Assembly: GCA_035633215.1 (NCBI GenBank)
Contig: DASQFI010000062.1
Span: 62,001 to 126,000 of the forward strand
Origin: DASQFI01 sp035633215
GTDB taxonomy: Bacteria > Acidobacteriota > Vicinamibacteria > Vicinamibacterales > SCN-69-37
DNA: 64,000 nucleotides
Reading direction: 5' to 3'
Numbering within the stretch: position 1 is the stretch's first letter; every line of letters begins with the position of its first letter. Made by a program: the position numbers and the translations under genes. The notes under the pieces are model-generated. The model saw nothing but the letters and a program-made list of their open reading frames with translations, was not told the origin of the DNA and did not search any database. Positions 56,769 to 64,000 of this stretch are shown one piece after another.

Positions 56769-58880
56769 TTATTTGACGACGAACTGAATCTCTCGCGTCG
56801 CTGGATCGCCGCCCAGCCGGGAGCGTGCTTCCATCGTCAGCACGTAGCGGCCCGGCGCGAGATCCCGCAGCGGAATCCGTACGACGTAGGTGTAGCCTCC
56901 CCGTTCCGATCCGAGATCGCGGCTGCTACGCTCCTCCCGCGCCACGAAGACCTGCGTCCCATCGTCGGTTCGGACCGTGGCGCTGAGATCGACCGTGTGG
57001 AGCCGGGCGGCCTCGTTGTCGTAGATCTCGGCGAGGATCGCGAGCGTGTCCTCGCGGACGAACTCACGGCTCGCCGTCGGCGGGCCGGGCAACAGATCCT
57101 TCAAGCTCGGCGCGTCGTAGCCGGTCGGCGTCCTGCCGGCGCTCGCGGACGTGAGCGCGAGGTGACTCATGACGAGCGGCGACTTGGTGAAGTCGGCGAC
57201 GTCGAGGTCCCGGAACACCGATCCGGTCCGCCCGCCAAGCGCTTCATGGCCCGCGACCCGGAGCTGATACCGGCCCGGCGGCAGCTCGATCTCCATCACC
57301 AGGCGAAGTCCACGATCCGCGATCGTCTGTCGGGTCTCGGGGTTGATCGACACGTCCATCGTCTTGAGTCCGCTCGCGCGGATCTTGCCCGACAAGTCGA
57401 GCGCGACGTAGGACAGCTTCACGCTGTTGGCGATTGAGTCATTCTTCGGATCGAGCGCGACATCACGTCCGGCGACCTCGACGGTGACGTGCACGCGCAC
57501 GTTCGACGCCGTTCCTTTCATCGTGCTCGTCGTCAGCCGCAGGCCGAGGCCGCCCAACGGCATCGGGCTGTTCAGCAGCTCGACGGTCGGATCGGCCGGC
57601 GGCACGGGGTTGGGCTTGGTGTCTTTGACCGCGTAATATCCGCGGCGCGCGCGCACCTGCACGCCCGGCCGCTTTACGCGAACCGTGATGTCATGGAACT
57701 TGCCGTCGTGCTTGAGCTCGGCCGGACGGTAGCCCAGCACGTAGTAGGCGCTGTTGTCCAGGACAATGCGGCGAAAGCCAGCGTCGAAGTCGTTGGTGCC
57801 GACGTGCGCGACACCCCCGGTCACCTCCGAGAACGTGCGGAGGGTCCCCAGCTCGCGCCGCAGCTCGTCGCGCACGCCGGAGGTCATGAGAGGGACAAAA
57901 CCCTCGAGGCCGGGCGGCAGGCCGGTGGTCTGCAGGAGCGCATCCGTATCGGACGCGAGGCCGCGTGGATCGATCGAATAGATGGCGACGTTGGCGCGCG
58001 TGGCGACCTCGTACATCGCCTGCATGTGGTCGCGGATCGCCGCGGCATGGAGCGCTTCACGCACGGAGTTATCGCCGAACGGATTGGCCAAGCCAGTGCT
58101 ACTACGCGGACCGACCGTGTCGTCCAGATTGAAATCGAGGCCTTCGCTGAAAAGCACGACAGCCTTTCGCCGCCCGCGAATCCCCGCCATGTATCTCGAG
58201 ACGCGCATGATGGCGTCGATGGTCGCGTCTGCCTTCGCGGCCCGTTCGAGCGTCGTCGGATCCGTCACCGCGGAGGGATCGAAGCCGCGCCCCGCCCCAG
58301 TCACGAAAGCGTCGTAGACGTTGAGCGCCTTCGATCGCACCTTTTCGCCGACGAACTTCTCGACCGCCACTCGCAAGGCGGGCTTGCTCGACGTGAATTC
58401 TTGATTGTCGTCGACCGAGCCGGTCTGGGCATGGACGACGGAGGCCAGGTCGTTCGCACCGAGGTACCGATCGATGAAGAGCCGCGCGGCCTTCTTCACC
58501 AGGTAGCTGTTCGCCGCGGGCACATGATTGCTGTCGAGCAGCAGGACGTAAATCCGGCCTTCCAGCTCCCGTTCATTCGTGACGACGTCCGGCTCCACGG
58601 CCGTCGGCCGATAGAGCGGCCGATCGTCGCGTTCGAGCGGGATGTCGACGAACGAGAACACGTCGATCGTCTGCGGCCGCTTGTCCTCCAGGACCTCGAA
58701 ATCCTCGCGCTGGAGATTGCGGACGACATTGCCCTGTGCGTCGGTGACGACGGCATCGACTTCGATGTAATCGGCTTCGAGCCGGAAAGTGACCTGCGGT
58801 TGCTGCGGCTGCTGCGCACCGAGCCAGACGCCTGATGCGCCGGCTGAGACCGCAAGAATGACGGTGAGCAGACTTCTCAC
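56769..58880 (-). CDS. VWFA-related protein with degenerate MIDAS
   Basis: 703 residues from GTG 58880, chosen because it opens a signal peptide (MRSLLTVILAVSAGASGVWLGAQ); the frame runs on upstream only through heptamer repeats and the previous gene. The beta domain (FRLEADYIEVDAVVTDAQGNVV) is followed by a VWA-like fold whose MIDAS reads LLDSNHVPAANS, then GRRKAVVLFSEGLDFN and YYVLGYRPAELKHDGKFHDITVRV / RARRGYYAV. About residues 430-703 are beta-sandwich domains, not TPRs. It is the second gene of a minus-strand pair with 58933-60216. Confidence 0.84.
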   Translation of the reverse strand: MRSLLTVILAVSAGASGVWLGAQQPQQPQVTFRLEADYIEVDAVVTDAQGNVVRNLQREDFEVLEDKRPQTIDVFSFVDIPLERDDRPLYRPTAVEPDVVTNERELEGRIYVLLLDSNHVPAANSYLVKKAARLFIDRYLGANDLASVVHAQTGSVDDNQEFTSSKPALRVAVEKFVGEKVRSKALNVYDAFVTGAGRGFDPSAVTDPTTLERAAKADATIDAIMRVSRYMAGIRGRRKAVVLFSEGLDFNLDDTVGPRSSTGLANPFGDNSVREALHAAAIRDHMQAMYEVATRANVAIYSIDPRGLASDTDALLQTTGLPPGLEGFVPLMTSGVRDELRRELGTLRTFSEVTGGVAHVGTNDFDAGFRRIVLDNSAYYVLGYRPAELKHDGKFHDITVRVKRPGVQVRARRGYYAVKDTKPNPVPPADPTVELLNSPMPLGGLGLRLTTSTMKGTASNVRVHVTVEVAGRDVALDPKNDSIANSVKLSYVALDLSGKIRASGLKTMDVSINPETRQTIADRGLRLVMEIELPPGRYQLRVAGHEALGGRTGSVFRDLDVADFTKSPLVMSHLALTSASAGRTPTGYDAPSLKDLLPGPPTASREFVREDTLAILAEIYDNEAARLHTVDLSATVRTDDGTQVFVAREERSSRDLGSERGGYTYVVRIPLRDLAPGRYVLTMEARSRLGGDPATREIQFVVK

Positions 58881-58932
58881 TTCTGCCTTTGCTTTTTTGC
58901 TTGCCTTCGGCCTTTGGCCCTTGGCCTTCGGC
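58881..58932. repeat. GGCCTTT-type heptamers between two VWFA genes
   Basis: Degenerate CCTTTGG / CCTTCGG units fill the 52-bp gap between the two minus-strand VWFA genes, directly before the GTG start at 58880. They leave little room for a Shine-Dalgarno site other than the GAAG of the last unit. Confidence 0.55.
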
Positions 58933-60216
58933 CTAGTCCCCGCCGCCTCTGATCGATTCGAGGGGTGGGAGCGCCACGGCGAGGTAGCCCTTGCGCGCGC
59001 GCAGATTGAGGCCGTCAACTTTCGTCTTGACCTCAATCTTCCGGAACTTGCCGTCCATGACCTTGTTGTCGGGCTGGTACCCGATGACGTAGTACGTGCT
59101 GGTGTCGCGCACGATCAGGCCGAACGCGCGTGAGATGTCGTCGATGTTGCTCACCCTGAAGCCGCCGGTCCCCGCCGTGAGAATGGTCGGGCCGTCCTCG
59201 CCGGTGTCGAACACCGTGGATCGCGCCGTCTCCGGTCTGAGGACGTCCGGAATGCCGCTCGATCCGTGGATGAGTCCGCGCCCATCGATTGAATAGATCG
59301 CGGTGCCGGCGCGAGCGGCCTGGGCCGCGACCGTCTGAAGCATCGCCCGCGATTCCTCGACGAAGAACCCCTCCGACAGGAAGACGAGGGTCTTCCGGCC
59401 AGGAATGCGACTCAGGCGGCCGACCACGTACTGGAGGTTCTGGACGGTGCGCGCGGTCAGCACACGTGCGTGGCGGATGTAGTCGCGCGCTTTCCGCTCG
59501 ATTTGGTTTTCGACCACCTGCAGCCCTCCGGCAGCCTGGCAGAGGAATGGATCGTCGTTGCACGCCTGGATCCCGAGCTGGTCGACGAGCTCGCGGGCAC
59601 CGTCGGCGATCCGTGCCGCGTCGATCTCGCCCGGAATTCTCGGAAACTGGCGGAACCCCGCCAGCAAGGCCTGGCGATTGTCGAACGCCGGTTTGACGGC
59701 CCGAACGCCCAAACTGAGCTCGATCTTGTCCGATGTGAGGCGGCCCTTGTACATCTCGCCGTTGACGAAGACACCGGCGATGTCGCCCGGGCGAAGCTGG
59801 TCGCGAATGAACTCCTCCGCGCCTTTCTTGACGCGATGCAGCGAGTCGTTGGCCAAGTGTTCCTCGTCGAACAGCATGACGAACACGCGGTGCGCGCGAC
59901 TCTCCGCCTGGGCTGTATTCGCGGTGACCGTCGGGTTCGCGGCCGCGGTGCCGTCGTGCGTGACCATGTAGAACTGCTGGATCGTCTGCGGCTTGCCGTC
60001 TTCGAGGAGCGCGAGATCGTCGGCCGTGAGCCCGGGTACGAACCGGCCCTTGTCATCGAAGGCAATGACGTCGACCTCGACGAGCGCGGTCGTCGCGCGA
60101 AACGTCGCTTGCGGTGCCGCGGGTTGCTGGTTCTGGCCGTGAAGAGAACGTGAGGGGACCGCCCCGAGCAGAATGAGGGCGGCTCCAGCACAACAGAACT
60201 GCCGTGCGGTGCGCAT
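58933..60216 (-). CDS. VWFA-related protein with degenerate MIDAS
   Basis: 427 residues from ATG 60216 (MRTARQFCCAGAALILLGAV signal peptide); the frame extends 24 codons further without signal-like sequence. The MIDAS position reads FDEEHLANDS. RKTLVFLSEGFFVEESRAM and YYVIGYQPDNKVMDGKFRKIEVK / RARKGYLAV are the conserved family blocks, and a Cys pair in ACNDDPFLCQA (about residues 220-230) may form a disulfide. It ends soon after the VWA domain, unlike the three other degenerate-MIDAS paralogues. Confidence 0.84.
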   Translation of the reverse strand: MRTARQFCCAGAALILLGAVPSRSLHGQNQQPAAPQATFRATTALVEVDVIAFDDKGRFVPGLTADDLALLEDGKPQTIQQFYMVTHDGTAAANPTVTANTAQAESRAHRVFVMLFDEEHLANDSLHRVKKGAEEFIRDQLRPGDIAGVFVNGEMYKGRLTSDKIELSLGVRAVKPAFDNRQALLAGFRQFPRIPGEIDAARIADGARELVDQLGIQACNDDPFLCQAAGGLQVVENQIERKARDYIRHARVLTARTVQNLQYVVGRLSRIPGRKTLVFLSEGFFVEESRAMLQTVAAQAARAGTAIYSIDGRGLIHGSSGIPDVLRPETARSTVFDTGEDGPTILTAGTGGFRVSNIDDISRAFGLIVRDTSTYYVIGYQPDNKVMDGKFRKIEVKTKVDGLNLRARKGYLAVALPPLESIRGGGD

Positions 60217-60271
60217 CAGTATAGGGACTCCGGTAGGGAAATTGTACCCTACCCGCCACCTTCCATCTGGC

Positions 60272-62368
60272 CTACTCCCTACCGGCAAGTTTCCGCAGCA
60301 GGTCCCGGGCTGGCGAGGCGGAGTCTATCTGGAGCGCCCGCTCGAACTCTCTCCGCGCCTCAACGAACCTGCCTTGCGTCGCCAGGATTCCTCCGAAGAG
60401 CTCGTGGGCGGCCGGGTCATCCGGTGCCAACGCAACCGCCTGCTCGGCCTCTGCGGCCGCGCCGGCGAGATTCCCCGCGCTCAGGAGCGCCTTGACGAGA
60501 TTCTGCCGCGCGTGGCTGTTCCTAGGATCCACTTCGACCGCGCGGCGAAACAGCGGAATCGCCTCGTCGAGCTTCCCGGTCGATGCGAGCGCGATGCCCA
60601 GACCGCCCAGCGCGGCCACGTCGCCTGGACGTGCGCCGACAACCACTCGGTAGTGCTCAATCGCCTCCTCGAACGATTGCTGCCTGACCAACGCGGTCGC
60701 GAGAGAGGCTCGCGCGTCAACATCGGCTGGTGCGGTCGCCAGAATCAGCTGATACTGCTCGATCGCCTCAGGCCACCTTCGATCCTTCATGAACAGCCCG
60801 CCCAGCAACCCGCGGGCGAGGAGCACCTGGTCCAGCGCGGGCGGCTGCAGGCGAATGAACTCTTGAAACTGGGAGATCGCCTCATTCGATTTCCCGACGC
60901 TCGCCAGAACGCTGCCCAGGTAGTAGCGAGCGGGCGGATAGTCGGGCGTGGCCGTGCGCAAGTGCGACTCGGCCTCTGCGAATCGGCCAGCCGCCGCAAG
61001 CTCGGTTCCGAACATCGAGTGTGCCGCAGGCGTCGGCCACCGCTCGAGCGTGGTCTCGGCCAGAGTCATGCTCGACGCGTACTCGCCGTTCCTGGCCACG
61101 GTACGGGCTGCAAGGAGCGTTGCGAACGCCGCGATCAGGATAACGAAGGCGTCAGGTCTGGCTCGCGGCAAGCGTGATCCGGCGCGCTCGCTCCTGGCAC
61201 GCGCGAGCCACGAGCGCTTGAGAAGAGTCCAGACGTGCGCGCCACCGATGACGCCCAGGACGACCAAGGCCATCAGTGGAAGATACATGCGACGCTCGGC
61301 TCCCACTTCCGTCGCGATGGGCACAATGCTCGATGTTGGTGCAAGCGTGACGAAAAACCAGACGCCCAGGAACCCACACTTGGGCCAGCGGAACAGCGCC
61401 ATGACGGTCAGCGCGAGAAGCACGATCATCAGAAGCGCGTACGGCCAGACGTCGCCAAGCGTCAGCGGCAGCGGCCAGCCGTAGTAAAGGGCCAGGGAAC
61501 GCGGCCAGATCGCGAGCAGCAGGTAGCGAGAGATCAGGACGGTCTGATTCAGGAGGTACGTCCACGGCGCCGCGTCTGGCGCGGAGAATCCAGCCGACAA
61601 CGTTCGCGGAGCGGTTGCCATCAGCGCCGCGAGCAGCACCCATGTGGCCGCGAGTCCGGTATACAAGCGCCACCGCGTCCGAACCGCCTTCTTCAGCGAG
61701 TCGAAGACGAACACGCGATCGTAAACGACGATCATGAGCGGCGCCGTGACCATTGACTCCTTGCAAGCCATGCCCAGCGCGCACGACACGATCGCGACCG
61801 TCTCCCATCTCCACTGACGACTGGAATGCGTGGCGCGAATACTCGCGAAGAGCGTCAGCAGGTAGAACAACGCCAGCAGCGACTCGCTGCGTTGCGTCAG
61901 GTAGTTGACGACCTCGCTGTTGAGAGGATGGACGGTCCAGATGAGCGCCGATGCGAAGGCCAGATCGGCACTCCTGTGGCCAAGGCCTGTGTCAGGGCCC
62001 AGCGCCTGCAATGTCCGCTGCACGATGGCGAAGACGAGCAACGCGCAGAGGAGATGGATGCCAACGTTCACGATGTGGTACCCGCGCACCTCCAGTCCTC
62101 CGAAGGCGTAATTGATCGCGAATGTGGCATTGACGAGCGGCCGGCCGGCGACTGACGTTTCCGTGGGCGGAGAGAGAACCGTCTCGATGTCACGCCAGTC
62201 CTGGATCGAGGCATTGTCGAGCACGCTGTCGCGATCGTCGAAGATGAATGGGCCGGACAGGCTGTTCGAGTACGTCAGCGCCCCGGCGAGAAGAATCGCG
62301 GCGAGGCGCAAGCGCGTACCGCTCGCCGGCACGTCCCGTGAAAGCCGCCGTCCCCTCGCGCGCTTCAT
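60272..62368 (-). CDS. TMTC-like GT-C glycosyltransferase with C-terminal TPRs
   Basis: 698 residues from ATG 62368; longer readings upstream only shadow the sulfatase gene. The N-terminal helix and first loop carry FIFDDRDSVLDN, the Asp pair of eukaryote-like TMTC/PMT O-mannosyltransferases, then NEINYAFGG-like, HLLCALLVFAIV and VHPLNSEVVNYLTQRSESLLALFYL (the DUF1736-type region), with about eleven helices to residue 430. Eight or so TPRs fill the rest (AEAESHLRTATPDYPPARYYLG, LFRRAVEVDPRNSHARQNL). It likely glycosylates exported proteins. It follows the sulfatase/TPR gene by 7 bp. Confidence 0.85.
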   Translation of the reverse strand: MKRARGRRLSRDVPASGTRLRLAAILLAGALTYSNSLSGPFIFDDRDSVLDNASIQDWRDIETVLSPPTETSVAGRPLVNATFAINYAFGGLEVRGYHIVNVGIHLLCALLVFAIVQRTLQALGPDTGLGHRSADLAFASALIWTVHPLNSEVVNYLTQRSESLLALFYLLTLFASIRATHSSRQWRWETVAIVSCALGMACKESMVTAPLMIVVYDRVFVFDSLKKAVRTRWRLYTGLAATWVLLAALMATAPRTLSAGFSAPDAAPWTYLLNQTVLISRYLLLAIWPRSLALYYGWPLPLTLGDVWPYALLMIVLLALTVMALFRWPKCGFLGVWFFVTLAPTSSIVPIATEVGAERRMYLPLMALVVLGVIGGAHVWTLLKRSWLARARSERAGSRLPRARPDAFVILIAAFATLLAARTVARNGEYASSMTLAETTLERWPTPAAHSMFGTELAAAGRFAEAESHLRTATPDYPPARYYLGSVLASVGKSNEAISQFQEFIRLQPPALDQVLLARGLLGGLFMKDRRWPEAIEQYQLILATAPADVDARASLATALVRQQSFEEAIEHYRVVVGARPGDVAALGGLGIALASTGKLDEAIPLFRRAVEVDPRNSHARQNLVKALLSAGNLAGAAAEAEQAVALAPDDPAAHELFGGILATQGRFVEARREFERALQIDSASPARDLLRKLAGRE

Positions 62369-62375
62369 GCGGCTG

Positions 62376-64000
62376 CTATCTTCCCTCCAGGATTCTGCGG
62401 ATCGTCGCGATGTCCTGCTGATGGAGGGCTGGCGGCGCGGTTGCCAGATATTGCTCGCCGTACGCGCGCGCCTCGACGTGGCGGCCGGCCGCCACGAGAT
62501 TGATCGTAAGGTTGAACAAGGCGTCGAGCGCCATGCCGTCGATCGCGACCGCGCGCGCCCACGCGTCGATCGCCTCGGCCTTGCGGTTGGTCGTCGCCAG
62601 CACGACCCCGAGAGCGGTATGGGCACCGGGCAGGTTCGGATCGACGTCGAGCGCGCGGCGGAGCGACGCCTCCGCGCCAGCGTAGTCCTTGGCTTGAAGC
62701 TGCACGATGCCGATGTTCTCGTAGGCGAGGCCGTTCCTCGGGTCCAGCGCGAGCAGATGTTTGAAGGTCCGCATCGCGTCGCCACGCCGCCCGGCCAATT
62801 GATAGGCGTTGCCGAGCGCGATGAGCGCGTCGGGATCGTCTCCGGCCGTCTGCTCGAGCAGCGCAATCGCCCGATCGGCTTGCCCGGATTCCACCAGGTA
62901 CTGCCCGAGCTTGATCCGCACTTCGCTCTGCGTGACGTTGTTTCTGAGCGCCAGCTCGAGCGTGGCAATCGCCTCGCGAGGGCGCCCGGTCCGCCAATAG
63001 ACGAGCGCGAGCTTCCGATAGGCGTCTTCGGTGTCTGGCCGCCGGGCGATGACGCCCCGGTACAACTCGATGGCCTCGTGCGGGCGTCCCTGCTCGGACG
63101 CGTGCGCCGCCCGGTTCATCGCCTGCTCGATCTCGATGAGCCGCTTGGGATCGTCTGCCTCCGTGTATTTCTCCCGCACCCCCGCCACGGCGCCGCCGAT
63201 GTAGCCGAGCGACCTCAGCCGCTCGATCGTATCGGGCGTCTCGGCTCGCGGCCGCCCGGGCGGCGCGACATCAAAGGTCCGCAGAGCGTTCAGCATCACC
63301 TGGCCGCGATCGGTCCGGAGCGCGGCGATGTTGCGCGCTTCCTGCGGATCGGCGGAGAGGTCGTACAGCTCGGCGATCGGCAGATCGATGAACTTCTCGC
63401 GGCCGACGATGACGCCTCGGAGCGGCGCCCAGCCGCGCGTGACGGTCGCGGTCATCGCCTCGAAATACGACGGCCGGTCATCGCCACGGCCCGCGGCGAT
63501 GATGGGGCGCAGCGACGAGCCTGGTCGTGTGACGCCGTTCTCGGACGTCGTTTTCGTCGCGGCGTCCGGGCCCGCGCCGACAACATCGAGCAGCGTCGGC
63601 AGAAGGTCCACGTGCCGTACGGGCGTCTCGATCACGACGCCTCGAGGCTTGGGGCTGGACGCTTGCCTGCCCGCCGAAGCTCGAAGAGCGAAGGCGGGAG
63701 GCTTGGACCCCGCCATCTCGGCCACGATGAGCGGGACGCGCAGTGTCGATTCGTAGGCAAATACGCTGTGTGTGAGCTCGCCATGATCGCCCAGACCCTC
63801 GCCGTGATCGGCGGTGACGATGACGAGGGTCGGGCGCGGCTGGGCGCCGAGCCGGTCGAAGAGCGGACCGAGCGCAAAGTCGGTCCAGGACACTTCACCC
63901 AGATACGGATCGGCCTGGAAGCGGGCGGCCCAATCGTCTGGAGGCTGGTAGGTCACGTGCGGGTCGTAGACGTGGGTCCACGCGAACCACTTGCCGGACT
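62376..64000 (-). CDS. Sulfatase-superfamily/TPR protein, N-terminal part outside the window
   Basis: The frame is open to base 64000, so the start and the nucleophile motif are not visible; 541 codons remain. WFAWTHVYDPHVTYQPP, SWTDFALGPLFDRL, TADHGEGLGDHGELTHSVFAYEST and PVRHVDLLPTLLDVVGAG match the paralogue at 37859. Between VAEM and GVVIETP it has about 16 extra residues (KPPAFALRASAGRQA), encoded by an inverted-repeat stretch at 63640-63712. The TPR part starts near AIELYRGVIARRPDTEDAYRKL. Co-oriented with and 7 bp ahead of the TMTC-like gene. Confidence 0.85.
   Translation of the reverse strand, partial: SGKWFAWTHVYDPHVTYQPPDDWAARFQADPYLGEVSWTDFALGPLFDRLGAQPRPTLVIVTADHGEGLGDHGELTHSVFAYESTLRVPLIVAEMAGSKPPAFALRASAGRQASSPKPRGVVIETPVRHVDLLPTLLDVVGAGPDAATKTTSENGVTRPGSSLRPIIAAGRGDDRPSYFEAMTATVTRGWAPLRGVIVGREKFIDLPIAELYDLSADPQEARNIAALRTDRGQVMLNALRTFDVAPPGRPRAETPDTIERLRSLGYIGGAVAGVREKYTEADDPKRLIEIEQAMNRAAHASEQGRPHEAIELYRGVIARRPDTEDAYRKLALVYWRTGRPREAIATLELALRNNVTQSEVRIKLGQYLVESGQADRAIALLEQTAGDDPDALIALGNAYQLAGRRGDAMRTFKHLLALDPRNGLAYENIGIVQLQAKDYAGAEASLRRALDVDPNLPGAHTALGVVLATTNRKAEAIDAWARAVAIDGMALDALFNLTINLVAAGRHVEARAYGEQYLATAPPALHQQDIATIRRILEGR
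63640..63712. repeat. In-frame repeat insertion in the third sulfatase/TPR gene
   Basis: About 70 bp with partly complementary halves around CGAAGCTCGAAGAGCGAA and flanking CTTGG motifs. It has no counterpart in the aligned paralogue at about 38695-38735, where the same beta strands are joined by a short GGTPGH loop. I recognise the translation SKPPAFALRASAG as a frequent repeat product in acidobacterial genomes, from memory only. Confidence 0.65.

Noticed and set aside
58861..58885. GTGAGAAG at the VWFA start as a seventh copy of the inverted-repeat element
   Set aside because: Only seven or eight bases match one end and no second end lies within 150 bp, so it is probably chance.

Overview
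The window is about 64 kb of GC-rich DNA that looks like a chromosome segment of an Acidobacteriota member, most probably class Vicinamibacteria. This rests on gene content: eight proteins of the 'VWFA-related Acidobacterial' type, an FtsX/MacB-type permease tail, two very large TonB-dependent receptors with an N-terminal carboxypeptidase-regulatory-like domain, TPR-tailed sulfatase-like enzymes and TPR-tailed GT-C glycosyltransferases. I see no rRNA, CRISPR array, intact transposase or phage genes. One tRNA (Glu, CTC) is present.

Layout. 1-6.3 kb: permease tail, an M19 dipeptidase-SGNH hydrolase fusion, a VWFA protein, a class C beta-lactamase-like serine hydrolase and a HAD phosphatase. 6.7-9.6 kb: three tandem VWFA genes. 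9.9-13.8 kb: a TPR-associated TRAP transporter (TatT, DctP, fused DctQM). 13.9-21.9 kb: a large BNR/sortilin-like beta-propeller, a Nudix hydrolase, an ornithine cyclodeaminase-like enzyme, a TPR protein and small secreted proteins. 22-26.6 kb (minus strand): CHASE2-adenylate/guanylate cyclase, M48 protease and MscS channel with a cyclic-nucleotide-binding domain, a plausible second-messenger operon. 27-30.3 kb: cupredoxin lipoprotein, ctaA, ctaB and DUF420, a haem A/cytochrome oxidase assembly set. 31-34 kb: serine hydrolase-NamZ fusion. 33.7-45.6 kb: cytochrome c/copper-monooxygenase-like/TPR protein, two sulfatase-like/TPR proteins, two long VWFA/TPR proteins and a beta-propeller. 46-55.6 kb: two TonB receptors flanking a CsoR-type regulator and a GT-C/TPR protein. 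55.7-64 kb: a secreted protein, two VWFA proteins, a TMTC-like glycosyltransferase and a third sulfatase-like/TPR protein cut by the window end.

The most striking feature is not a gene. Six copies of a short inverted-repeat element (five of about 95 bp, one internally deleted to 57 bp) carry ends of the form GCCGTTCTCACTT...AAGTGAGAACGGC, most with 4-5 bp candidate target duplications. Five of them interrupt protein genes after an in-frame CTN leucine codon. Two (in one TPR gene) are multiples of three and stay open. Three add exactly 101 nt and end in GTGA or ATGA, so that translation stops at TGA and can restart at the overlapping GTG/ATG in the native frame. The start codons of ctaB (28843) and of the GT-C/TPR gene (52080) come from the element. 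In ctaB the displaced native start, overlapping the ctaA stop, is still visible. Other palindromic families also sit inside reading frames or against start codons (1946-2029, 33456-33573 with 51490-51605, 26607-26678, 33661-33694, 63640-63712), and many intergenic gaps hold their own degenerate short tandem repeat, often a heptamer. The genome seems unusually permissive to small repeats that double as coding or translation-initiation sequence.
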